A stretch of 64,000 nt of DNA from Pseudomonadota bacterium. GTDB lineage: Bacteria > Pseudomonadota > Gammaproteobacteria > Burkholderiales > Rhodocyclaceae. Below the pieces are notes generated by a model that saw only the letters and a program-made list of their open reading frames with translations, searched no databases and was not told where the DNA came from. Below are positions 19,063 to 27,580 of this stretch, in pieces. The translations under genes were made by a program, and so were the position numbers. The stretch covers positions 1 through 64,000 of the forward strand of contig JAGTRW010000023.1 of NCBI GenBank assembly GCA_018262095.1, in the 5' to 3' direction. Positions within the stretch are counted from its first letter, which is position 1, and each line of letters starts with the position of its first letter.

Positions 19063-19845
19063 ATGAGCAAGCGTCCGCTGCGAATAGGCCTTTCCGCCCG
19101 CATCTACCACCCTGAAGTCGGGGCCACCGGATTGCGCTCAAAATCGCTGCAATATCTTGAGCAGTCCGTCGCGCACTGGGTCATGTCGCGCGAGGTGATG
19201 GTCTTCATGGTTCCGTCCGTTAGCGGTGACGGAATCGTTCATCGCAGCAGCATCCGCCTGTCGGATTATCCGCAATATCTGGACGGCCTGATCCTGCAGG
19301 GCGGTGCAGACATCAATCCGCAGAGTTATGGCGAAAAGGCTTTGCGTCCTGAATGGGCGGGAGACAAGGTGCGCGACGCCTACGAGATGGAGTTGCTGCA
19401 CGAGTTCATGGAAGCCGGCAAGCCGGTTCTCGGCATTTGCCGAGGCGCCCAGCTGATCAATGTCGCGCTGGGGGGAACCTTGTATCAGGACATCGCGAGT
19501 CAAATCGAAACAGCTGGAGCACACGTTCATCCGGATTATGACCGGCACAGCCACGAGATCGTCTGGGATAGCCGGTCGGGCTTGGCCAATTTATACCCAG
19601 GCGTTGGCGGCGGTGCCGTGGTCTCGATTCACCACCAGTCGATCAAGTCCCTTGGGCGCGGCTTGCGGGTCGAGGCACGCGGTGCGGCGGATGAAATCGT
19701 TGAGGCCATACGCCATGACGGGAAGCAGTATGTATTTGGCGTCCAGTGGCACCCTGAGTTTCATCCGCCCGGTAGCCCAAACCTGCTCGATTGCACCCCC
19801 ATTCTTGATGAATTTCTCAATGCCGCACGAGGTCGACGATGGTGA
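19063..19845 (+). CDS. Class I glutamine amidotransferase-like gamma-glutamyl hydrolase (peptidase C26)
   Basis: DGLILQGGADINPQSYGE, GKPVLGICRGAQLINVALGGTLYQD, FGVQWHPE. Confidence 0.9.
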   Translation: MSKRPLRIGLSARIYHPEVGATGLRSKSLQYLEQSVAHWVMSREVMVFMVPSVSGDGIVHRSSIRLSDYPQYLDGLILQGGADINPQSYGEKALRPEWAGDKVRDAYEMELLHEFMEAGKPVLGICRGAQLINVALGGTLYQDIASQIETAGAHVHPDYDRHSHEIVWDSRSGLANLYPGVGGGAVVSIHHQSIKSLGRGLRVEARGAADEIVEAIRHDGKQYVFGVQWHPEFHPPGSPNLLDCTPILDEFLNAARGRRW

Positions 19846-19918
19846 AATGGCGTTTTATCCCCATCGTCCCATGTCTTTCGAGGGCTTCGATAGCGGCCGC
19901 AATCAAGCCAGCAAGTGA

Positions 19919-21229
19919 TTGGCGGCGGGTGGAGATTCGCGACAAGCACGAGTCTTCGCCTTGTTGAGCGAAGGTATTTTGCTGGCCAGGTCAGGCTGGG
20001 AGGCTATTCAGGAGCGCCTGTTCTTTCTGCCGCCATTTCCCGACCAGTTGGACTCACTGGCCCTCTTTAGCCTGCTGTTGGTCATCGGACTGCTGGTCGG
20101 CGAGTGGTTGCGCGCTCACCTCGGCTGGCCCAAAGTCATCGGTTATGTGCTCGCGGGGACGCTCTTCGGACCGTCGTTTCTGGGTTGGATCAGTATCGAA
20201 GCGCTGGCCCAGATCCGCCCGGTTGCCGATGCCGCGCTCGGCTTGCTGATGCTCGAAATCGGGCGGCGTCTCAATCTGCGCTGGCTGTTTCACAACAAGG
20301 ATCTTTTGCGAGCGACGTTTGGCGACATCGCGCTCTCTTTCCTCTTCATCTTCTTTTTCGCATACCTGGTCGTCGGACTGACGCCGGCCTGGGCCGCCGC
20401 CGCGGCCGCCGTGACCATGGCCTCGGCACCGGCCGTCGTGCTGATCACGGTCGAGGAGGCCAGCGCACAAGGACAGGTCACCGAGCGGATAATCTTGCAC
20501 ACCGCGTTAGGCTCCGCGGCAGCGTTTATCGTTTTCGCCATTGTGCTGGGCGTGGTGCATGCCGAAAACAGCCATGACTGGCTCAACGCAGTCGTTCATC
20601 CGCTGTGGGTCGGCATTGGTGCCCAGGCGATCGCCTGGCTGATCGCGCGCCTCGCGCTGCTGGTGGCCAATCTCTTGCCGAAGAAATCGCTGGCCCAGGT
20701 GTTTACCCTGGTGGCGACAGCCCTGCTTGCCGTCGGCGTCGCCCGCATGTTGGCGGTTCCCGTTTTTCTCACGCTGTTCATGATGGGCGCCATGCTCGCG
20801 CTGATCGATACCAATAAATCGCTGAGCTATACGAATCTGCCCGACGGCCACTGGCTGTTGGCCATCATTCTCTTCGTCGTCGTCGGCGCGTCGCTGCCGT
20901 GGCAGGACTTCACCTGGCTGGTCGCGGCTCAGGCGCTCGGCCTGCTGGTTGTTCGCGCGCTGGCCAAAATCGCCGCCCAGGCATGGGCGGGTGGCAACCT
21001 GCCGCTGGTCAAGCGACTGCTGGTCGGTGTCGGAATTCAGCCCTTGTCGGCAACCGCCGTGTTCATGGCCTATGAACTTGCCGGGCTCTACCCGGAAATC
21101 GGTCGCTCGGCGCTGACTCTGCCGCTATTTGCTGCGGCGATCATGGATCTTGCCGGGCCGGCGCTCTGCCGTCTTGCACTGGTCAGGGCTGGCGAGACGA
21201 AAAAGGGCAGCAACGGAGGTATCGTATGA
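19919..21229 (+). CDS. CPA2-type cation:proton antiporter, membrane domain only
   Basis: Multi-TM; LGWPKVIGYVLAGTLFGPS; ends at about 436 aa without a TrkA-N/RCK domain. Confidence 0.85.
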   Translation: MAAGGDSRQARVFALLSEGILLARSGWEAIQERLFFLPPFPDQLDSLALFSLLLVIGLLVGEWLRAHLGWPKVIGYVLAGTLFGPSFLGWISIEALAQIRPVADAALGLLMLEIGRRLNLRWLFHNKDLLRATFGDIALSFLFIFFFAYLVVGLTPAWAAAAAAVTMASAPAVVLITVEEASAQGQVTERIILHTALGSAAAFIVFAIVLGVVHAENSHDWLNAVVHPLWVGIGAQAIAWLIARLALLVANLLPKKSLAQVFTLVATALLAVGVARMLAVPVFLTLFMMGAMLALIDTNKSLSYTNLPDGHWLLAIILFVVVGASLPWQDFTWLVAAQALGLLVVRALAKIAAQAWAGGNLPLVKRLLVGVGIQPLSATAVFMAYELAGLYPEIGRSALTLPLFAAAIMDLAGPALCRLALVRAGETKKGSNGGIV

Positions 21230-22380
21230 GCGAATCATTGACCGAGTTCAAGCATAGTCAGCCGCTGAGCCTGGGCGTCGAGCTTGAATTGCAACTGCTT
21301 TCGCAGCGCGATTACGATTTGACGCGCGGCGCCACAGATCTCCTTGGTAGCATGAAATACGATGGTCGATTCGGTGAAATCAAGCTCGAGATCACCGAGA
21401 GCATGATCGAGGTCAGCACGCTGGCGCGTACCACGGCTGACGGAATTGCCAGTGATCTGGAGGGCTTGCGGCAAACATTGGTCAGCCAGTGCGCACAGAA
21501 CAATATCGCAATTTGCGGGGGCGGCACCCACCCCTTTCATTCTTGGCCGGAACGTCGAATTTGTCCCAGCGAGCGCTTCGACGCGTTTTACGACCGCTAT
21601 GGCTACCTGGCCAAACAATTCACTGTTTTCGGCCAGCATATCCATGTTGGCTGCACCTCGGCCGACCAGGCGATCTGGTTGACGCAGGCGCTTGGCCCCT
21701 ATGTCCCGATTTTTATCGCCCTGTCGGCGGCGTCCCCATTCGTCGACGGGGTCGATACCTTTTTTCAATCGGCGCGGCTCAACGCTGTTTCGGCCTTCCC
21801 GCTCAGCGGTCAGTGCCCCGAACTCAACGACTGGGCGGATTTCGTCGAGCACTTTTCCTTCCTCAAATCGTGCGGCATCGTCACCAGCATCAAGGATCTC
21901 TACTGGGACATCCGTCCCAAACCCGAATTCGGCACGGTTGAAATTCGCGTCTGCGATACCCCGCTGACGGTCGGATTGGCGACGGCACTCGCCGCCCTGG
22001 CGCAATGCCTGTCGCGTTTTCTGCTGCGCACGAGACCGGAGTTCAATACCCGTCAGCAACTGTATGTCGCCCGCTACAACAAGTTCCAGGCCTGCCGCTA
22101 TGGTTTTGATGCGATGCTCTCCGACCCCGTTCGGCGTCAGCAGATTCCACTCAAGGAGGTTCTCGTCGAATTGCTTGACCTGATTTCAGAGGACGCGGAG
22201 GAACTCGGATGTACCGCATGGCTTGATCAGATCAAGGATGCCGTCGACAACAAGACGAGCGACGCTAATTGGCTCAGGGGACGCCATGCTATTCACAAGG
22301 GACTGAATGATGTCGTCCGCGAGTCGGCGCAGCGCTTTGCCAATATGTTCAACATGGCTGCGGAGGATGAAAAACGATGA
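21226..22380 (+). CDS. YbdK-like carboxylate-amine ligase (GCS2 family)
   Basis: LGVELELQLLSQRDYDL, IKLEITESMIEVST, GTHPFHSW, FGQHIHVGC. Confidence 0.9.
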   Translation: MSESLTEFKHSQPLSLGVELELQLLSQRDYDLTRGATDLLGSMKYDGRFGEIKLEITESMIEVSTLARTTADGIASDLEGLRQTLVSQCAQNNIAICGGGTHPFHSWPERRICPSERFDAFYDRYGYLAKQFTVFGQHIHVGCTSADQAIWLTQALGPYVPIFIALSAASPFVDGVDTFFQSARLNAVSAFPLSGQCPELNDWADFVEHFSFLKSCGIVTSIKDLYWDIRPKPEFGTVEIRVCDTPLTVGLATALAALAQCLSRFLLRTRPEFNTRQQLYVARYNKFQACRYGFDAMLSDPVRRQQIPLKEVLVELLDLISEDAEELGCTAWLDQIKDAVDNKTSDANWLRGRHAIHKGLNDVVRESAQRFANMFNMAAEDEKR

Positions 22381-23645
22381 AATACGCGCTGATTCCACTT
22401 CTGCTTTCGCTGATGCTGTCACCGTCTCCGCTTCGAGCGGCCGAGAATTGCACGATCGGATCGGCGAGAAAGAGCGAACAAAGTCCCGGGCCGTGGATCG
22501 ATCAGAACAACTGGCTCGATCCGGAAAACCTGCGCTTCAGCCTGTCGGCGGCCGGCCGCTTCATGCCTCTTGTCACGATAAAGAGCCGTATTGCACCGCA
22601 GAACTTCAAGTCAGCGCCAAAACAGCTCGATCTTGAGAAAATGATGGCGATCGACCCGCTTGATCGAGAGACTCGCGATGTTGGCTTTTTGCTCGATACG
22701 CGCCTCTATGCAGACGGGTTCATTGTTCTGCGCAACGGTCGGCTACTGAGCGAGCAGTACTGGCACGGAATATCACCTAAACAGCCGCGCTTGTTGCTCG
22801 GTGCGACTCGGCCTATCCTTTCCTTGCTGGGAGCCATGGCCGTGGCGCAGGGGAAGTTCGCGCCCGACAAGTCGGTCATCCGCTACATTCCTTCGCTGAC
22901 GGAGCAGACGGGGTTGCGCAAACTCTCGATCCAGCGGTTGATTGACGCGAACAGCCGATTCGAGTGGACGGCACAAGAAATCAACGAGTGGCAAATGGCC
23001 GGCGGATGGAAGCCTGGAATTGCGGTCAGCGGCATTCGAGCATGGCTCAACCATCCTGGTCGTTGGGAAAGAGGCATGACCGATGCGGCCCCTAGTTTGC
23101 TTGATACCGGTCCCGATGGTGATCTCCTCACATGGGCGCTGTCCGAAAGTTATCGTGAGCCACTGGCCCAGATATTTTGCGACAACATTCTCGCCAAGCT
23201 TCGTCCTGAAAATCCGGCATTTTGGCTGACCGATCCGCAGGGAACCGAGCTGACCGGCGGCTTGGCGCTCTCTCTGCGCGATTTCGCGCGTTTCGGGCAA
23301 ATGCTCCTTGAGGCGCGTGTTAGCGGAAATCGCAGCAGGATTCCGAGCTGGTTCATCGAGACACTGACCACCTCGAACGGACCCAGAAAAACTAATTCTC
23401 CGGAGCTGTTTGGGCTGAGCAAGGGGAGTGAGGCGCGCTATGGTTTTGTCCATCTCGGCGGAACGCCAAACCGCGTCGCCTTGCTTGGGCCCTATGGCAA
23501 CAGCCTCTATATCGATTTCGATCGCCGTCTGGTGATCGCTCTGTTTGCGGCTTATCCGAAAAGCAATAGCCCGGCCATGCTGGCAACGCTTGAACAAATA
23601 TGGGATCAGGTGGGTCCAGCAACTCAGCCAGACAACAAACGCTGA
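22377..23645 (+). CDS. Beta-lactamase/class C-fold protein, probable pseudoenzyme, secreted
   Basis: Signal peptide; GLALSLRDFARFGQMLLE typical of the fold; expected SxxK position reads GATR. Confidence 0.75.
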   Translation: MKYALIPLLLSLMLSPSPLRAAENCTIGSARKSEQSPGPWIDQNNWLDPENLRFSLSAAGRFMPLVTIKSRIAPQNFKSAPKQLDLEKMMAIDPLDRETRDVGFLLDTRLYADGFIVLRNGRLLSEQYWHGISPKQPRLLLGATRPILSLLGAMAVAQGKFAPDKSVIRYIPSLTEQTGLRKLSIQRLIDANSRFEWTAQEINEWQMAGGWKPGIAVSGIRAWLNHPGRWERGMTDAAPSLLDTGPDGDLLTWALSESYREPLAQIFCDNILAKLRPENPAFWLTDPQGTELTGGLALSLRDFARFGQMLLEARVSGNRSRIPSWFIETLTTSNGPRKTNSPELFGLSKGSEARYGFVHLGGTPNRVALLGPYGNSLYIDFDRRLVIALFAAYPKSNSPAMLATLEQIWDQVGPATQPDNKR

Positions 23646-24518
23646 GTGTTAAATCGGTGATGACCGGCCCGGCTCGGTGCGCTTGGACGGCGCCAGCTCC
23701 GTAGCGATCCTTTAATCAGCTTTCTGACTTTGCTGTGCAGGCTGCCCCCTATTAGCTGGATAATTTCCGCATTTACAGTGCTTGGTACAAAGACAAAACA
23801 AACCAAGCCGCCACCGCCGAATTCGCAGGTCAGCTTACAAAATGCTGCGAAAGAGGCTAGTTGACAGTTAGCACTTTGACCAGACTTCTATAAACGACAG
23901 CTAATCGGCACACTGCGGCCCGAGACCCAAGGTCGGCTCCAGCCGACGACCGGAGCGACTGGAGGCAGAATCGAGCGGCAGGTTTCAGGCGCTCAACGTG
24001 CGTAGTATTTCGCGGTCGTCTGGCGGAGCCTGGCCGCATTCGTCCTACCTCAACTTCTATTCAAGCAATCATCCTTGGTGCATTTTCACTGAAGGTCGCG
24101 CCCCGATCTTCCTCGCAAATGCCACCCTCAATCGCAGGAAAACCGAACCAAATACGCCATATCCTCTTGACGCCAATTTTCACGACCTGTCCAATATAGT
24201 TTCCGCAAAGGCTCCTTGCCCCGCTCCATCGCGGAGCGAAAAAGCGTTGCGATCGTTACTCACCCTTGAGTTCAGCCGATCCCGAATCGGCTTGCGTGAC
24301 CAATGGCAGTGCGTTGCTGTTCCCCCTGGTTCTTGGTGCGCCTGCGCCCTTTGTTTCGTCGTCGCACGGCTTGGCCGGCGGCGGCAATCACCTGACCGGC
24401 GCGACATTGACCGTTGCCCCGGCTCGCAACGAGATGCTTCTCCCTGGGCATCAGGCCGGGCAAGCGCGCGGGGCCTTGTCAAGCGCCGTGATGCACGAAG
24501 AGGTGGTGCGAAGTGACG

Positions 24519-24677
24519 AGCAGATCGAAGGCCTGACTTTCGAGCGATGTGGAATCAGCCCCGCCCATCGGCGGCGGCTACATTACCCCTGCAATACGCT
24601 GCGGCGGTGCCGACCGGCACCTGCATCGCAAGTTCTGACGGGTGAGCGGATCGAAGGCCAGACCTTCGATGAGTGTA
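24519..24677. repeat. Imperfect direct repeat GAGC(A/G)GATCGAAGGCC(T/A)GA(C/-)TTTCGA
   Basis: Two copies near 24519 and 24643. Confidence 0.45.
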
Positions 24678-24700
24678 GCGGGCCTTGAGCCCTTCCGAGC

Positions 24701-24975
24701 GGTGCGGTCTTGAACCGCACCAGCATTGTGCCGCCACGGCCGGACCGTGGCCCGCCGGCCGATCCCGTCATCGGATCATTCCGACGTGTGCGAGGCATCC
24801 CTCTTCGACCCTGGGGCAATGGTCCCCGCGCGTAGTGTGCCCACAGGTACGGCGCGCGGCACCAGTAGCTGGTGCAACGCGGGCGAGCAGTAAACCAATT
24901 GCACAAACGGGAGTGGTGTCCCGGTGCCTTTTACAGTCCTGCCTGGTCGAGGCCAGACAGGCGGCAAGAAACACT
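24701..24975. other. Cluster of closely spaced inverted repeats, possible structured element
   Basis: GGTGCGGT-cttga-ACCGCACC, GCCACGG-ccgga-CCGTGGC, GCACCAG-tag-CTGGTGC, CGGGA-gtggtg-TCCCG, CCTGcCTGG-tcgagg-CCAGaCAGG. Confidence 0.4.
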
Positions 24976-25058
24976 CACCGAATCATTGTCACCGCGCAGG
25001 ACCCGCAGAGCCGAAGGTACCCGACGATTGATAAACCTTGGCGGATCAAGAGAGAAGC

Positions 25059-25390
25059 TCATGTCCGGGCGAAACGAGGCGCGCCAAGCGTGATCTCGAC
25101 GATGATTTCAAGCATCTGTGCCAGCGCAATCGCGATGGCTCGTTTGCTGCGCAGCACGATCGCGAAAGCATCTTGACCTTACTGGCCAACCAGCTTGAGG
25201 AAGATGGCTTTCGCCATTTACGTGCCACTGGCGTGCGCTCAAAGCATGTCGAGCATTTGGTGGAGCGCTGGCACGCGGAAGGAATCAGCGCCGGAACGTT
25301 CAAGAACAGGATGTTGGCCTTGCGTTGGCTGGCCGAGAAGATCGACAAGCGGAACATCGTTGCTCGCGATAACGCGGCTTATGGCCTCGG
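25059..25390 (+). pseudogene. Frameshifted phage integrase fragment (N-terminal SAM-like domain)
   Basis: MSGRNEARQA then, in another frame, RDLDDDFKHLCQRNRDGSFAAQHDRESILTLLANQLEEDGFRHLRATGVRSKHVEHLVERWHAEGISAGTFKNRMLALRWLAEKIDK. Confidence 0.65.
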
Positions 25391-25494
25391 CCATCATAGA
25401 CCTTGCGATCGACCGCCAAACCGTCGCGGAGCGCCGGCTTGGCGTGGCGGATGGCAACATCGCTCAAAGCATCAACAAGCTTTTTGGGCATGGG
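25380..25494 (-). pseudogene. Possible tyrosine integrase (DUF4102-like) N-terminal remnant
   Basis: MPKKLVDALSDVAIRHAKPALRDGLAVDRKVYDGRG resembles the LTDTAIRNAKP...DGGGL start of P4-type integrases; sits just beyond the tRNA-Ser 3' end. Confidence 0.4.
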
Positions 25495-25507
25495 GATACT
25501 CCTGAAA

Positions 25508-25532
25508 CCGTACCCCCAACCGTACCCCCAAA
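25508..25532. repeat. Tandem 12-mer ACCGTACCCCCA x2
   Basis: accgtacccccaaccgtaccccca next to integrase remnants and tRNA-Ser. Confidence 0.6.
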
Positions 25533-25576
25533 AAATTGGGCTGTCAAGAAACGACACGGGACGCCCAGAAAGACAA

Positions 25577-25608
25577 AACCCGCGAGAACACTGAGGTTCT
25601 GGCGGGTT
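25577..25608 (-). terminator. Terminator downstream of tRNA-Ser
   Basis: AACCCGC/GCGGGTT plus AGAAC/GTTCT stem, T-rich tail on the minus strand. Confidence 0.65.
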
Positions 25609-25642
25609 ATGCTACTTCATGGGACGTTGCAAAACGTCATTC

Positions 25643-25736
25643 TGGCGGAGACGGAGGGATTCGAACCCTCGATTCAGGTTTATGCCCGAATGCTCCCTTA
25701 GCAGGGGAGTGCCTTCGACCTCTCGGCCACGTCTCC
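25643..25736 (-). tRNA. tRNA-Ser (anticodon GCT)
   Basis: GGAGACG/CGTCTCC acceptor, long variable arm, loop CTGCTAA, GGTTCGAATCC T-arm, encoded CCA. Confidence 0.95.
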
Positions 25737-25785
25737 GGAAGGGCGCGATAATAGCCTTTCTTACCCGCCCGGTCAAACCAAAAAA

Positions 25786-27012
25786 TCAGTCTGCCTGATC
25801 GAGTCCAAAAGCCTTGTGCAGCACGCGTACGGCGAGCTCCAGATACTTTTCCTCAAGGACGACGGAAATCTTGATTTCTGAGGTTGAAATCATCCGAATA
25901 TTGATTCCCTCGGCTGCCAGCGCGCCGAACATCTTGCTCGCCACGCCCGGGTGCGAACGCATACCGACGCCGACCGCCGACACCTTGCAGGTCTTGGCAT
26001 CGCCGGTCACGCCGCGCGCCTTCATGTCGCTGGCAACGCCCTTGAGCATTTCCAAGGTCTTGGTGTAGTCAGCGCGGTTGACCGTAAACGAGAAATCGGT
26101 GGTGCCGTCCTGGCCGACGTTCTGAATGATCATATCGACGTCGATGTTGGCGTCGGCGATCGGGCCGAGAATTTTGTAGGCGATCCCGGGGAGGTCAGGA
26201 ACGCCGAGAACGGTGAGCTTGGCCTCGTCGCGACTGAAGGCGATTCCGGAGATGATCGGTTGTTCCATTGTATTGTCTTCCTCAACAGTGATCAGTGTGC
26301 CCTCGCCTTCGTCCTGGAAGCTGGAAAGCACACGCAATTTGACTTTGTATTTGCCGGCGAACTCGACCGAGCGGATCTGCAGAACCTTCGATCCCAGACT
26401 CGCCATCTCCATCATTTCTTCGAAGGTGATGGTGTCGAGTTTGCGGGCCTCAGGGACAACGCGCGGATCCGTCGTATAGACGCCATCGACGTCCGTGTAA
26501 ATCTGGCACTCATCGGCTTGCAAGGCCGCCGCGAGCGCCACCGCCGAGGTATCCGAACCGCCGCGACCGAGGGTGGTGATGTTGCCGTCTTCGTCGGCGC
26601 CCTGAAAACCGGCGACGACCACCACATTGCCTTCGGCCAGATCCTTGCGGATTCGTTGATCGTCGATTTGCAGAATGCGCGCCTTGGTGAACGTGCTGTC
26701 GGTCAGCACCCGGACCTGCGGACCCGTATAGCTCTTGGCCTTGAGCCCCTCGGCATGCATCGCCATGGCGAGCAGCGCAATGGTCACCTGCTCGCCGGTC
26801 GAGGCGATGACGTCGAGCTCGCGCGGATCGGGGACGGAAGAAATCTCCTTGGCCAGTCCGATCAGCCGATTGGTCTCGCCGGACATCGCCGAAGGGACGA
26901 CGATGATGTCGTGCCCCTGCGCTTTCCAGCGCGCCACCCGCTTGGCGACGTTCTTGATGCGTTCCGTCGTGGCAACCGACGTGCCGCCAAATTTCTGTAC
27001 TATCAGCGCCAT
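25786..27012 (-). CDS. lysC: Aspartate kinase
   Basis: MALIVQKFGGTSVATTERIKNVA; ACT-domain sequence DVDMIIQNVGQDGTTDFSFTV. Confidence 0.97.
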   Translation of the reverse strand: MALIVQKFGGTSVATTERIKNVAKRVARWKAQGHDIIVVPSAMSGETNRLIGLAKEISSVPDPRELDVIASTGEQVTIALLAMAMHAEGLKAKSYTGPQVRVLTDSTFTKARILQIDDQRIRKDLAEGNVVVVAGFQGADEDGNITTLGRGGSDTSAVALAAALQADECQIYTDVDGVYTTDPRVVPEARKLDTITFEEMMEMASLGSKVLQIRSVEFAGKYKVKLRVLSSFQDEGEGTLITVEEDNTMEQPIISGIAFSRDEAKLTVLGVPDLPGIAYKILGPIADANIDVDMIIQNVGQDGTTDFSFTVNRADYTKTLEMLKGVASDMKARGVTGDAKTCKVSAVGVGMRSHPGVASKMFGALAAEGINIRMISTSEIKISVVLEEKYLELAVRVLHKAFGLDQAD

Positions 27013-27173
27013 TCAAAATCCCATAACTGATCACGAAAGCTCGCGATTTTACCGTAAAGGCACCTTGAAGAGAAATCGAAATTGCATTCTTTGGCCGCCC
27101 GCCCCGGTTAATCGCATGGTCTTATAAAATGCTGCTTGCAATTTTTTATGAGCCTGTTCTATACTGCAACCGC

Positions 27174-27189
27174 TATAACGAAAGTTATA
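27174..27189. promoter_or_regulatory. Inverted repeat TATAAC-GAAA-GTTATA, candidate operator
   Basis: Perfect 6-bp arms between TTGCAA/TATACT promoter-like boxes and the HTH gene. Confidence 0.4.
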
Positions 27190-27264
27190 TGCAAAAGGCC
27201 ACTGTCCGGGGTCATTAGAATCCCGACTTAACTCCAGCAAGCTAGACACACGAAAGGAAAGAAG

Positions 27265-27567
27265 ATGAGCACCACCAAAGCCATAGACAAAACCGACCCG
27301 CGCGAGATTCGGCGCAAGCTGGGTCTCAATCAGCAACAATTCTGGTCGAAGATTGGCGTCACGCAGAGCGGCGGTTCGCGCTATGAAAGCGGTCGCAACA
27401 TGCCGCGCCCGGTGCGCGAGCTATTGCGCCTGGTTCATGTCGAACAGATCGACATTCAGCGCGTCAAGCGCGAAGACATGGATGTCATCGACTATCTGAA
27501 GAGCGAAGAATCTGATTTGTTTAAAACGCTGAAAAAGTCCGCCAAGAGCAAGAAAAAAGCAGCCTGA
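27265..27567 (+). CDS. HTH (XRE-like) DNA-binding protein
   Basis: REIRRKLGLNQQQFWSKIGVTQSGGSRYESGRNMP helix-turn-helix; Lys-rich tail. Confidence 0.8.
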   Translation: MSTTKAIDKTDPREIRRKLGLNQQQFWSKIGVTQSGGSRYESGRNMPRPVRELLRLVHVEQIDIQRVKREDMDVIDYLKSEESDLFKTLKKSAKSKKKAA

Positions 27568-27580
27568 TTCAGGCAAGGCA

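Noticed and set aside
24266-24688. 140-aa ORF with IEGLTFERCG / IEGQTFDECSG considered as a pentapeptide-repeat-like protein
   Set aside because: Only two weak repeat units, no upstream RBS or coherent domain, lies in a decayed region; kept only as a DNA repeat
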